From Brachybacterium equifaecis (GTDB lineage: Bacteria; Actinomycetota; Actinomycetes; Actinomycetales; Dermabacteraceae), in NCBI RefSeq assembly GCF_023509525.1, contig NZ_JAKNCJ010000002.1, positions 496,001 through 560,000 on the forward strand: DNA of 64,000 nucleotides. The letters are read 5' to 3'. Shown in pieces: positions 44,697 to 52,323 of the stretch; the first letter of the stretch is position 1; each line of letters begins with the position of its first letter. A model generated the notes under the pieces. That model did not search any database, was not told where the DNA came from, and was given only the letters and a program-made list of their open reading frames with translations. Position numbers and translations under genes: made by a program.

Positions 44697-44755
44697 CTCA
44701 GCTCCGCCGATAGGCCGGCCCTCAGCTCCGCTGATCGAGCGGCGCTCAGCTCCGC
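44697..44755. repeat. three 24-base-spaced copies of CTCAGCTCCGC at a gene end
   Basis: Identical 11-base copies lie at 44697-44707, 44721-44731 and 44745-44755, each 24 bases apart. The third holds the TGA (minus strand, 44746-44748) of the membrane-protein gene. The other two repeat that stop in the same frame beyond it. Confidence 0.88.
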
Positions 44756-45444
44756 AGGCCCCCGCCTTCCCGAGTCCCTTCCGCGGGCACCCGCAGCAGG
44801 GTCGCCGCTGCGAGTCCCACCCAGGCGATGCCTGCTGCCATCGCCAGCGCCACCGTCAGCTGCGGCGAGACCTCTGCGCCGAGCAGCCAGAGGAGCCCCA
44901 GCGGCCCGGCGGCGAGCGCGCCGATGCCCAGCACCGCTCCGACGACGCTCTGCAGGACGGTGCTGATGTTCTCGATGATCACCCCTGCGGCGAGGGCTGC
45001 AGCCGAGACCGCCGCGACCATGAGGCCGAGATCCAGCGCGCGCTGAGGCCCGGCGGCCGGCCAGATCCCGGGCTCGGACACGTGGACGGGCCCGATCGTC
45101 GACCACCAGCAGGCGGCGCCGGTGACCATCAGAGCGACCATGAGCGGAGCCAGCAGCTCGAACGCGAGGATCTGCACGCGGGTGCGCCGCTTGCGCTCCG
45201 AGCTCCAGACAGGGACCAGCATGAAGCCGAGCGCCCCGACGGCCACGCCGACGGCGATCGGCATCGTTCTCGGCACGTCTCCCCATTCGAAGGGGAACTC
45301 ATAGTTCTCCCGCACCCAGGGGATGCAGATCGCGAGCATCACGAGGCTCAGCACGACGCCGACCACCAGGGCGAGGCGCACGGCTCGGCCCGCGCCCCGC
45401 AGGATCGCGAGAGCCGGGCCCGGAGCCTGCTGATCGGCGCTCAT
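44746..45444 (-). CDS. small polytopic membrane protein of unknown function
   Basis: A 232-residue protein with about six hydrophobic segments: AVRLALVVGVVLSLVMLAIC, MPIAVGVAVGALGFMLVPVW, LLAPLMVALMVTGAACWW, LGLMVAAVSAAALAAGVII and two near the C-terminus. I recognise no family. The ATG at 45444 is chosen because GGGAG lies five bases upstream; an earlier ATG at 45469 has none. It follows the aldo/keto reductase gene by 86 bases on the same strand and may be transcribed with it. Its 3' end lies in a tandem repeat. No charged residues inside helices suggest a transport path, so no role is proposed. Confidence 0.7.
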   Translation of the reverse strand: MSADQQAPGPALAILRGAGRAVRLALVVGVVLSLVMLAICIPWVRENYEFPFEWGDVPRTMPIAVGVAVGALGFMLVPVWSSERKRRTRVQILAFELLAPLMVALMVTGAACWWSTIGPVHVSEPGIWPAAGPQRALDLGLMVAAVSAAALAAGVIIENISTVLQSVVGAVLGIGALAAGPLGLLWLLGAEVSPQLTVALAMAAGIAWVGLAAATLLRVPAEGTREGGGLRS

Positions 45445-45530
45445 CGCTGCTCCCGGATCTGCTCGCATGCCCGCACCCCTGTCTGGGCTCACGTCCGTGC
45501 CCGTCTCCGCGCCCGCGCCCCTGCCGTCGC

Positions 45531-46535
45531 TCAGGCCGGCCGCTGCGCCGGGGACAGGGTCTTGCCCGGATCGGTCTCCGGGATGTCGCCGAGGGCCTCG
45601 TCGATCTGCGCGAGGACCTCCGCGGAGAGCCTCACCCCGGATGCCTTCACGTTCTCGGTGACCTGCTCGGGGCGGGAGGCGCCGATGATCGCGCCGGCGA
45701 CGTTGTCGTTCGAGAGCACCCACGCCACGGCCAGCTGCGCCATGGTGAGGTCCTGCTCCGCCGCGATGGGCTTCAGCTTCTGGACCGCCTCGAGCACGGG
45801 GTCGTTCAGGAAGCGCTTGATCATGTCGGCGCCCCCCTTCTCGTCCTTCGCGCGCGAGCCCTTGGGCGCCTCGGCGCCGGGCTCGTACTTGCCGGTGAGG
45901 ATGCCCTGGGCGACCGGCGACCACACGATCTGCGAGAGCCCGAGCTCGCGGGACGTCGGCACCACGCGCTCCTCGATCACGCGCCACAGCATCGAGTACT
46001 GGGGCTGGTTCGAGATGAGCTGGAAGCCGAGCTCACGGGCGAGCTGGTGGCCCGCGCGGATCTGGTCGGCGTTCCATTCGGAGACCCCGATGTACAGGGC
46101 CTTCCCGAAGCGGACGACGTCGGCGAACGCCTGCATCGTCTCCTCGAGCGGGGTCTCATAGTCGTAGCGGTGCGCCTGGTAGAGGTCGACGTAATCGGTC
46201 TGCAGGCGGCGCAGGGAGCCGTCGATCGACTCCATGATGTGCTTGCGCGAGAGGCCCACGTCGTTGTGGCCCTTCGGGCCCGTCGGCCAGTAGACCTTGG
46301 TGAGGATCTCCAGGCCCTCGCGGCGCTCCCCGGCGAGGGCACGGCCGAGCACCTCCTCGGCGGCTGTGTTGGCGTAGACGTCGGCCGTGTCGAACGTGGA
46401 GATGCCGGAGTCGAGCGCCGCGCGCACGCAGGCGGTCGCGCGGTCGTCCTCGACCTGAGAGGCGTGGGTGAGCCAGTTGCCGTAGATGATCTCGGAGATC
46501 TTGAGGCCGGAGCGGCCGAGGTGTCGATGTTCCAT
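45531..46535 (-). CDS. aldo/keto reductase
   Basis: A 334-residue NADPH-dependent oxidoreductase of the aldo/keto reductase superfamily, closest in style to the voltage-gated potassium channel beta-subunit/YghZ group. The TIM barrel shows LGRSGLKISEIIYGNW, the catalytic tetrad region FDTADVYANTAAEEVLGRAL (Asp, Tyr) with LTKVYWPTG (Lys) and YQAHRYDYETPLEETM (His). NQPQYSMLWR and the cofactor-binding GAIIGASRPEQVTENVKASG follow. The natural substrate is unknown. The ATG at 46535 has no Shine-Dalgarno sequence; TAGGCT ends seven bases upstream, fitting a leaderless mRNA. Confidence 0.93.
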   Translation of the reverse strand: MEHRHLGRSGLKISEIIYGNWLTHASQVEDDRATACVRAALDSGISTFDTADVYANTAAEEVLGRALAGERREGLEILTKVYWPTGPKGHNDVGLSRKHIMESIDGSLRRLQTDYVDLYQAHRYDYETPLEETMQAFADVVRFGKALYIGVSEWNADQIRAGHQLARELGFQLISNQPQYSMLWRVIEERVVPTSRELGLSQIVWSPVAQGILTGKYEPGAEAPKGSRAKDEKGGADMIKRFLNDPVLEAVQKLKPIAAEQDLTMAQLAVAWVLSNDNVAGAIIGASRPEQVTENVKASGVRLSAEVLAQIDEALGDIPETDPGKTLSPAQRPA

Positions 46536-46542
46536 GCGCTCG

Positions 46543-46548
46543 AGCCTA
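46543..46548 (-). promoter_or_regulatory. -10 box TAGGCT, leaderless promoter of the aldo/keto reductase gene
   Basis: Minus-strand TAGGCT followed by CGAGCGC and the ATG. Confidence 0.5.
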
Positions 46549-46590
46549 CGCGCCGGGCCGGACGATCGAGCGGCCGCGCCGATCAGGTCC

Positions 46591-46621
46591 GCTCAGCCCC
46601 GCTCAGCTCAGCTCCTCGTCA
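46591..46621. repeat. repeated GCTCAG units at the end of the AbgT-type gene
   Basis: GCTCAG occurs at 46591, 46601 and 46606, next to the gene's own TGA (46619-46621 on the minus strand). It is a shorter relative of the stop-codon repeats at 2893 and 44697. Confidence 0.55.
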
Positions 46622-48235
46622 GTTCCCGAGGAAGATCCCGTTGCCCGGCCCGAGCGGCAGGTCCAGGAAGAAGAAGACCGCGAGGATCGCCGTCCACACC
46701 AACCAGAACGGCACCACGAACGGCAGCATCCGGGACATGAGGGTGCCGAACCCGGCGCCCGGCTCGTACTTCCGCAGCATGCCGAGCAGCACGATCATGT
46801 ACGGGTTCATGGGGGTGATCACCTGCGTGGCCGAGTCGCCCACGCGGAACGCCGCCTGCGTGAACGCGGGCTCGTAGCCGATCAGCGCGAACATCGGCAC
46901 GAACACCGCGGCCATGATCGTCCACATGCCCGAGCCCGAGATGATGAACAGGTTCAGCACGCTCGCCAGCAGGATGAAGCCGATGACGGCCGGGAAGCCC
47001 GTCAGCCCGATCCCCTCGAGCGCCTCGGCGCCGGTGACCGCGATCCACGCCCCGATGCCCGACCAGTTGAACAGGGCGATGAAGTTGCCGAGGATGAACG
47101 CGAGCACGATGAACGGCAGCATCTCCTTGAGCGCCTCCGTCATCATCGCGACCGCGTCGCGCGTGGAGCGCAGGGTGCCGGTGATCCAGCCGTAGACCAG
47201 GCCCAGCACCACGAAGTACGCGAAGACGATGAACACGATCGACTGCAGCAGCGGCGACTTCGGCAGGAAGCCGCCCTCCTCGTTGCGCCACGGGGAGTCC
47301 GGGATCAGCACGGCGAAGAGGATCACCGCCGTGAGCAGCACGCCCGCGATCACGGCGAGCAGCAGTCCGCGGTTCTCCTCGCGGCTCAGCTTCGCGCGCA
47401 TGTCCTCCTCCTCTGCCGCGGGAGCCACACCAGCGGTGCCGTCGGCGTCATCGGTCTCGACCTCGTCGCGCGAGACGCCCTGGCGCACCACGCGCGGCTC
47501 GATCACGCGGTCGATGATGAATCCGGCGACGAGCCCCAGCACCAGGGAGGAGGCGATGTTGAACCACCAGTTCGACACCGGGTTCACCGACTGGGTCTCC
47601 AGGTGCGGCAGCGCCTCCATCGCGGAGGTGGTGATGCCGGCGAACAGGGCGTCCAGCGAGGTCGGGAAAATGTTGGTGGAGTAGCCGGCGCCGGCGGCGG
47701 CGAAGCCGCCGAGGAGCCCGGCGACCGGGTGGCGGCCCGCGGCCTTGAACACGAGCGCCGCGAGCGGCGGGATCACGACGAATGCCGAGTCGGCCATGAT
47801 CGAGGCGACCACGCCCACGAAGCCCACCACGTACGGCAGTAGCCATGCCGGGGAGGAGCCGAAGAGCTTCCGGATCCCCGCGCCCAGCAGCCCCGAGTGC
47901 TGCGCGATGCCGATCGCGAGCAGGATCGGGAGGACCGTCAGCAGGGGCGGGAAGCCGATGTAGTTCTGGCCGAGGTTCGTGGTGAGCCAGGTGAGGCCCT
48001 CCCCGGTGAACAGTCCCTTGATCACGGTGGGCTCGTCGGCCCCGGGAACCTGCACCACCACGCCGGCCAGCGCCATCGCGGTGGAGACGAGGCCGGTGAC
48101 GAGGAAGAGGATCAGGAACAGCATGAACGGTTCGGGCAGCTTGTTGCCCAGGCGCTCGATGCCGTTGAGGAGGCGGTCGCCGCGGCCAGACGGCGGCGCC
48201 GATCCGGCGGGAGCGGTCTGCGGGGTGCTGCTCAT
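46619..48235 (-). CDS. AbgT family transporter (aminobenzoyl-glutamate type)
   Basis: A 538-residue membrane transporter of the AbgT family. Known members import p-aminobenzoyl-glutamate, a folate breakdown product, or export sulfonamides. The family-like segments are RLGNKLPEPFMLFLILFLVT at the N-terminus, IMADSAFVVIPPLAALVF, GAGYSTNIFPTSLDALFAGI, a variable acidic loop (DEVETDDADGTAGVAPAAEEE, interrupted here) and a C-terminal FILLASVLNLFIISGSGMW with the VPMFALIGYEPAFTQAAFR block. About twelve hydrophobic segments fit the family. It lies 103 bases downstream of an M20 hydrolase gene, the usual AbgA/AbgB-like partner, which supports uptake followed by cleavage. Confidence 0.93.
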   Translation of the reverse strand: MSSTPQTAPAGSAPPSGRGDRLLNGIERLGNKLPEPFMLFLILFLVTGLVSTAMALAGVVVQVPGADEPTVIKGLFTGEGLTWLTTNLGQNYIGFPPLLTVLPILLAIGIAQHSGLLGAGIRKLFGSSPAWLLPYVVGFVGVVASIMADSAFVVIPPLAALVFKAAGRHPVAGLLGGFAAAGAGYSTNIFPTSLDALFAGITTSAMEALPHLETQSVNPVSNWWFNIASSLVLGLVAGFIIDRVIEPRVVRQGVSRDEVETDDADGTAGVAPAAEEEDMRAKLSREENRGLLLAVIAGVLLTAVILFAVLIPDSPWRNEEGGFLPKSPLLQSIVFIVFAYFVVLGLVYGWITGTLRSTRDAVAMMTEALKEMLPFIVLAFILGNFIALFNWSGIGAWIAVTGAEALEGIGLTGFPAVIGFILLASVLNLFIISGSGMWTIMAAVFVPMFALIGYEPAFTQAAFRVGDSATQVITPMNPYMIVLLGMLRKYEPGAGFGTLMSRMLPFVVPFWLVWTAILAVFFFLDLPLGPGNGIFLGN

Positions 48236-48338
48236 GGGGGGCTCCTGAGGAGATGAGGGGAGGCTGCGGTCGGACGGGGTGCGCGGGGCCGACGGGGCCT
48301 GCGCCGAGACGGCCTGAGCGGGATGCGCGCGAGCGCGC

Positions 48339-49718
48339 TCAGTCGAAGAAGCGGGGCACGTCGATCGCGCCGCCGGCCTGCGCGAACTCCTCGGCGACCG
48401 CTGCGGCGAGCGCGGGATCGTGGAGGACGTCGAGCACGGTGGCGGCGAGGCCGTAGGCGCCGTCGGCCGCAGCGCTCGCCGCCTCCGGGCTGACGGCCGC
48501 GGCCGCGAACTCGCGCGTGTGCAGGGCCGTCTCGGCCGGGGCGATCCGGATGACGGGGTGCATTCCCGGCACGCGATAGGAGACGTTGCCGAAGTCGGTG
48601 GAGGCGGCGAGGGTCTCGGAGACGACGCCGCGCGGCAGGGGGTCGCGGCCGCGACGGCGCTGCGCCTGGACCCAGCGTCCGGTGAGCGCCTCGTTGGTGC
48701 GCACGGGCAGGGACGGCGGGTGCTCGTCCCAGGTGAGGGTGAGGCCGCAGCCGGCCATCATCGCCGCTCCCCGGGCGACCTCCTCCACGCGCGCCGAGAG
48801 ATCGCGCAGCGTCGAGGGCGCGAGCGAGCGCACGTACAGGTCGAGGCGGGCGAGGTCGGGGATGACGCTCGCGCGGTCCCCGCCCTCGCGGATCACCGCG
48901 TGGACGCGGTCCGACGGCGGGGTCTGCTGGCGCATGAGGCCGATGCCCTGGTACATGAGGCTCGCGGCGTCCAGTGCGTTGCGCCCCATGAAGGGCTGGG
49001 CGGAGGCGTGCGCCGTGCGGCCGTGGAACTCGACGGTAAGGGTGCGGCGGCCGAGCCAGGCCTGGTCGGCGAGGTCGTAGCCGTAGGGGTGGGCCATGAC
49101 GGCCGCGTCGATGTCCTCGAGCGCCCCTTCGCGGGCCATGAACTCCTTGCCCGTGTGGCCCTCCTCGGCGGGGGTGCCGAGGAAGACGACTCTCCCGGGC
49201 ACCGCGGCGGGGTCCTCCGCGGCGAGGCGTGCGAGGGCGAGGAACGCGCCGAGGCCCATCACGGCGATCACGTTGTGGCCGCAGCCGTGGCCGACGACCG
49301 GGAGGGCGTCGTACTCGGCGAGGATCGCGAGGGTCGGCGCCCCGTCGGCCCCGGCACCGATCTCCGCGCGCACGGAGGTCTCCAGTCCGTGCACCCCGAC
49401 CTGCGCGTCGATGCCGTGCGCGATCAGGAAGTCGGCGAGGGCGCGCGCCGAGCGGCGCTCCTCGAAGGCGACCTCGGGGTGTGCGGCGAGATCGTGCATC
49501 AGCGCCACCATCTCCTCGGCATCCTCGGCGACGGCGGACTCGAGCTGATCGTGCAGAGCGGTCGGGGCGCCCTGGTGCTCGGACCCTGGGTGGCGGGTGG
49601 TGCGCATCGCCGCCTCGCGCGCCTGGTCGAGCTCGCGGAGGTAGGCGTCCGAGGGGAGGGTGGGCTCCGCCGTCGGAGCGGCCGCGGTGCTGGAGGGGTG
49701 CGTCGCTGCATCTGCCAT
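48339..49718 (-). CDS. M20 family amidohydrolase (AbgB-like)
   Basis: A 459-residue metallopeptidase/amidohydrolase of family M20. After a 60-residue leader come the metal-binding His-Asp pair in LAEYDALPVVGHGCGHNVIA, the catalytic GTPAEEGHTGKEFM (Glu-Glu) and VMAHPYGYDLADQ. A dimerisation insert (TVEFHGRTAHASAQPFMGRN) with its His, and SASTDFGNVSYRVPGMHPV near the end, complete the pattern. It probably cleaves aminobenzoyl-glutamate or another N-acyl amino acid brought in by the AbgT-type protein encoded next. The ATG at 49718 has TAGTGT ending six bases upstream and no ribosome site, so the operon transcript is likely leaderless. Confidence 0.92.
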   Translation of the reverse strand: MADAATHPSSTAAAPTAEPTLPSDAYLRELDQAREAAMRTTRHPGSEHQGAPTALHDQLESAVAEDAEEMVALMHDLAAHPEVAFEERRSARALADFLIAHGIDAQVGVHGLETSVRAEIGAGADGAPTLAILAEYDALPVVGHGCGHNVIAVMGLGAFLALARLAAEDPAAVPGRVVFLGTPAEEGHTGKEFMAREGALEDIDAAVMAHPYGYDLADQAWLGRRTLTVEFHGRTAHASAQPFMGRNALDAASLMYQGIGLMRQQTPPSDRVHAVIREGGDRASVIPDLARLDLYVRSLAPSTLRDLSARVEEVARGAAMMAGCGLTLTWDEHPPSLPVRTNEALTGRWVQAQRRRGRDPLPRGVVSETLAASTDFGNVSYRVPGMHPVIRIAPAETALHTREFAAAAVSPEAASAAADGAYGLAATVLDVLHDPALAAAVAEEFAQAGGAIDVPRFFD

Positions 49719-49724
49719 GACCCG

Positions 49725-49730
49725 ACACTA
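49725..49730 (-). promoter_or_regulatory. -10 box TAGTGT, leaderless promoter of the M20-AbgT operon
   Basis: Minus-strand TAGTGT followed by CGGGTC and the ATG at 49718. Confidence 0.5.
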
Positions 49731-49853
49731 GCCGAAGGTCACACGTCGCGTCCGCGGGACCGGACAATTCCGGCAGGCGTCGCGCGTGATCCGCGTGGAC
49801 CAGCAGACCAATCGCTCAGAGGGCGCAAGCGCAGTCCGCCATGCGGTCACTCA

Positions 49854-49882
49854 TGGACCGCCTCGCCGTACTCCCCTAGCCT
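49854..49882 (+). promoter_or_regulatory. promoter of the metP-metS operon
   Basis: -35 TGGACC (49854-49859), 17-base spacer, -10 TAGCCT (49877-49882), with transcription expected near 49889 and an 80-base leader. Both boxes are reasonable matches to the housekeeping consensus. Confidence 0.5.
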
Positions 49883-49969
49883 GAGGCGCGCTTCTGCGCC
49901 GACGCGGCAGCCACCCTGCTCCCGTCGGCGCGCTCGCACCCTATCCCCCGAGCCCCCGGAAGGGTCCTC

Positions 49970-51703
49970 ATGTCCTCCTCAGTCCCCGCCGGCGCCGCCG
50001 GCGCTGCGGGCGCCCCCGAGAAGAAGAGCGCGAACCGCGGCGCCTTCTCCGGTCGCTCCGCGTTCATCTTCGCCGCGATCGGCTCCGCCGTCGGCCTCGG
50101 CAACATCTGGCGCTTCCCCGCCGTCGCATACGACAACGGCGGCGGCGCCTTCATGGTGCCCTACCTGATCGCACTGCTGACCGCCGGCATCCCCCTGCTC
50201 TTCGTCGACTACGCGATCGGCCACCGCTGGCGCGGATCGGCCCCCCTCGCCTGGCGCCGCCTGAAGCGCTGGAGCGAGTTCATCGGCTGGTGGCAGGTGC
50301 TGATCTGCGTCATCATCGCCATCTACTACGCGCTCATCATCGCCTGGTCGCTGAACTACATGGTGTTCTCCTTCGACCAGCGCTGGGGCGACGACCCGGC
50401 CGGCTTCTTCATGTCGACGTTCACGCAGTCCCTCACCGGGCCCGACGTCCACATGTCCTTCGACTACGTCGGCGCGATCGTGCTGACGATCATCATCGTC
50501 TGGGTCGCGACCCTCGTGACGATGGCGCTCGGCGTGGAGAACGGCATCGCGAAGACCTCGATGATCTTCATCCCGCTGCTGGTCGTCATGTTCCTGATCC
50601 TCGTGGTGCGCGCGCTGTTCCTGCCGGGCGCTTTCGTCGGCCTCGACGCGCTGTTCACCCCGAACTGGTCGGCCCTGCTGGATCCGATGGTGTGGATCGC
50701 CGCCTACGGCCAGATCTTCTTCTCGCTGTCCGTGGCCTTCGGCATCATGCTGACCTACTCCTCGTACCTCAAGAAGAACACCGACCTCACCGGCTCCGGC
50801 CTCGTGGTCGGCTTCGCGAACTCGGGCTTCGAGATCCTCGCCGGCATCGGCGTGTTCTCCGCGCTCGGCTTCATGGCGCAGGCCCAGGGCGTGCAGGTGG
50901 GCGAGGTCGTCTCCTCCGGCATCGGACTCGCGTTCATCGCGTTCCCGACGATCATCTCCGCGGCTCCCGGCGGCGCGCTCATCGGCGTGCTGTTCTTCGG
51001 CTCGCTCGTGCTCGCGGGCTTCACCTCGATCGTCTCGATCGTGGAGGTCATCATCTCGGCCGTGCAGGACAAGTTCGGCCTGAAGCGCGTCACCGGCACG
51101 CTCGTGGTGATCGTGCCGCTCGCGCTGATCTCGATCATCCTGTTCCCGACGACCATGGGCCTCGCGCTCCTGGACACGCTGGACAACTTCGTGAACTCCT
51201 ACGGCATCGTCGGGGCGGCCTTCGTCTCCACGATCGCCCTGACGTTCATCCTCCGCGCGCTGCCCGCTCTGCGGGACCACCTGAACTTCCGCGGAAGCTT
51301 CAAGGTCGGCATCGGCTGGCAGATCTGCGTGGGCATCATCGCCCCGGTCGTCCTCGGGACCACGCTCTTCTTCGCGACCCAGGCTCTGCTCACCGCAGAG
51401 GGTCCCTACAGCGACTACCCGAACTGGTTCGTGAACCTCTTCGGCTGGGGCATGGCCTTCGCGCTCATCGTCCTCGCCGTCGTGCTCTCCCTGGCCCCGT
51501 GGTCGCGGAACTCGAACCTCGACCAGCTGGATTCGGACGGCGACGAGATCGCTCCGGCGCTCGTCCCCGGCGAGCCGCTGAGCGTCGCGACCGCGCCCGA
51601 CGGCTCCACCGCCTCCACCCCCCACGAGCTGCGCCAGCCCTCGACCCGGATGTACACGGGCCTCGCGGGCGCAGCGGGCACCACCACCCCGGAAGGACGC
51701 TGA
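49970..51703 (+). CDS. metP: sodium-dependent amino acid transporter (NSS family, MetP-like)
   Basis: A 577-residue neurotransmitter:sodium symporter-type carrier with about twelve membrane helices. The first helix carries the substrate/Na+ site sequence FIFAAIGSAVGLGNIWRFP, followed by YDNGGGAFMVPYLIALLTAG. Later come FFSLSVAFGIMLTYSSYLKK (helix 6-7 region) and GLVVGFANSGFEILAG. The C-terminal 60 residues are hydrophilic and probably disordered. GGAAGG lies just upstream of the ATG. The next gene, starting two bases after the stop, encodes a MetS-like small subunit, so this should be the MetP subunit of a methionine/alanine uptake system like the one in Corynebacterium glutamicum. The actual substrate is inferred. 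Confidence 0.92.
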   Translation: MSSSVPAGAAGAAGAPEKKSANRGAFSGRSAFIFAAIGSAVGLGNIWRFPAVAYDNGGGAFMVPYLIALLTAGIPLLFVDYAIGHRWRGSAPLAWRRLKRWSEFIGWWQVLICVIIAIYYALIIAWSLNYMVFSFDQRWGDDPAGFFMSTFTQSLTGPDVHMSFDYVGAIVLTIIIVWVATLVTMALGVENGIAKTSMIFIPLLVVMFLILVVRALFLPGAFVGLDALFTPNWSALLDPMVWIAAYGQIFFSLSVAFGIMLTYSSYLKKNTDLTGSGLVVGFANSGFEILAGIGVFSALGFMAQAQGVQVGEVVSSGIGLAFIAFPTIISAAPGGALIGVLFFGSLVLAGFTSIVSIVEVIISAVQDKFGLKRVTGTLVVIVPLALISIILFPTTMGLALLDTLDNFVNSYGIVGAAFVSTIALTFILRALPALRDHLNFRGSFKVGIGWQICVGIIAPVVLGTTLFFATQALLTAEGPYSDYPNWFVNLFGWGMAFALIVLAVVLSLAPWSRNSNLDQLDSDGDEIAPALVPGEPLSVATAPDGSTASTPHELRQPSTRMYTGLAGAAGTTTPEGR

Positions 51704-51704
51704 C

Positions 51705-51812
51705 ATGTCGGTCTCGGCCATCATCATGCTGCTCATCGCGATCGGCACGGTCTGGGGCGGTCTCGTCCTGGCGATCGTGAACATCGTGCGCCACCCGGAG
51801 ATCGACGACTGA
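51705..51812 (+). CDS. metS: MetS-like small subunit of the NSS transporter
   Basis: A 35-codon membrane peptide that starts one base after the metP stop codon (ATG 51705, with GGAAGG ten bases upstream) and ends at TGA 51810-51812. It reads M-S-V-S-A-I-I-M-L-L-I-A-I-G-T-V-W-G-G-L, then a short hydrophobic end, VRHPEIDD and the stop. One transmembrane helix with the WGG motif followed by a positively charged and then acidic tail is the pattern of MetS, the small subunit needed by MetP in Corynebacterium. It is easily missed because of its size. Confidence 0.88.
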   Translation: MSVSAIIMLLIAIGTVWGGLVLAIVNIVRHPEIDD

Positions 51813-51864
51813 TCTCCTCTCGCGCCGCCGCCCGAGCCCGCTCCGGCGGCGGCGCGCCTGCACA

Positions 51865-51899
51865 GAGCGCCCGTTCCCGATCTCGGGGGCGGGCGCTCT
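51865..51899 (+). terminator. terminator of metPS
   Basis: AGAGCGCCCG pairs with CGGGCGCTCT, with an inner CCCGA/TCGGG, about 50 bases after the metS stop. Confidence 0.8.
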
Positions 51900-51995
51900 G
51901 CTGTGCACGGCAATGCTCAGGACGGCGATCGGCGCTCCGATGTGAGATGGGTCCGAAGGTTGCCGCCCGCGGAGAGAGGCGGACTGGACGTCCTG

Positions 51996-52001
51996 TAGTC
52001 T
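51996..52001 (+). promoter_or_regulatory. possible -10 box TAGTCT of the tRNA-Ser gene
   Basis: TAGTCT lies 21 bases before the mature tRNA 5' end, leaving a short leader. No good -35 is visible 17 bases upstream. Confidence 0.4.
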
Positions 52002-52022
52002 GGTGCCTGCTCTCAGAGCACT

Positions 52023-52107
52023 GGAGGATTCGCCTAGCGGCCTATGGCGCACGCCTGGAACGCGTGTTGGGTGCAAGCCCTCGGGGGTTCAAATCCCCCA
52101 TCCTCCG
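52023..52107 (+). tRNA. tRNA-Ser (anticodon GGA)
   Basis: Class II tRNA with an acceptor stem GGAGGAT paired to ATCCTCC and a G discriminator. The anticodon arm is CACGC-CTGGAAC-GCGTG with anticodon GGA, reading UCC and UCU. A long variable arm and the T arm GGGGGTTCAAATCCCCC follow. The CCA end is not encoded. Confidence 0.95.
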
Positions 52108-52241
52108 CCGTGGAACAGCCTCTGACCTGTGTGAATAGCACCGGGTCGGGGGCTGTTCGCGTATCCGGGGGCGGCTCCCGCCTCCGCCCCGGCTCCCCGG
52201 CCCCCGCACCCCCCCGCTTCCGCCTCCGCCCCCGCACAGAA

Positions 52242-52288
52242 CGAGACCGCCCTTCTGTGCCAGAAAGCGGCACAGAAGGGCGGTCTCG
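52242..52288 (-). terminator. terminator of the glucan operon
   Basis: Twenty-base perfect arms (52242-52261 and 52269-52288) around AGAAAGC, 36 bases after the stop of the GH81-like gene. This is one of the strongest hairpins in the window. Confidence 0.88.
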
Positions 52289-52323
52289 CGGAGTCAGCGG
52301 GCGGGCCGCACGAGGTCAGATCG

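Noticed and set aside
51940-52140. tRNA-Ser as an attachment site for an integrated element
   Set aside because: No integrase gene, no repeated tRNA 3' end and no foreign block are seen on either side.
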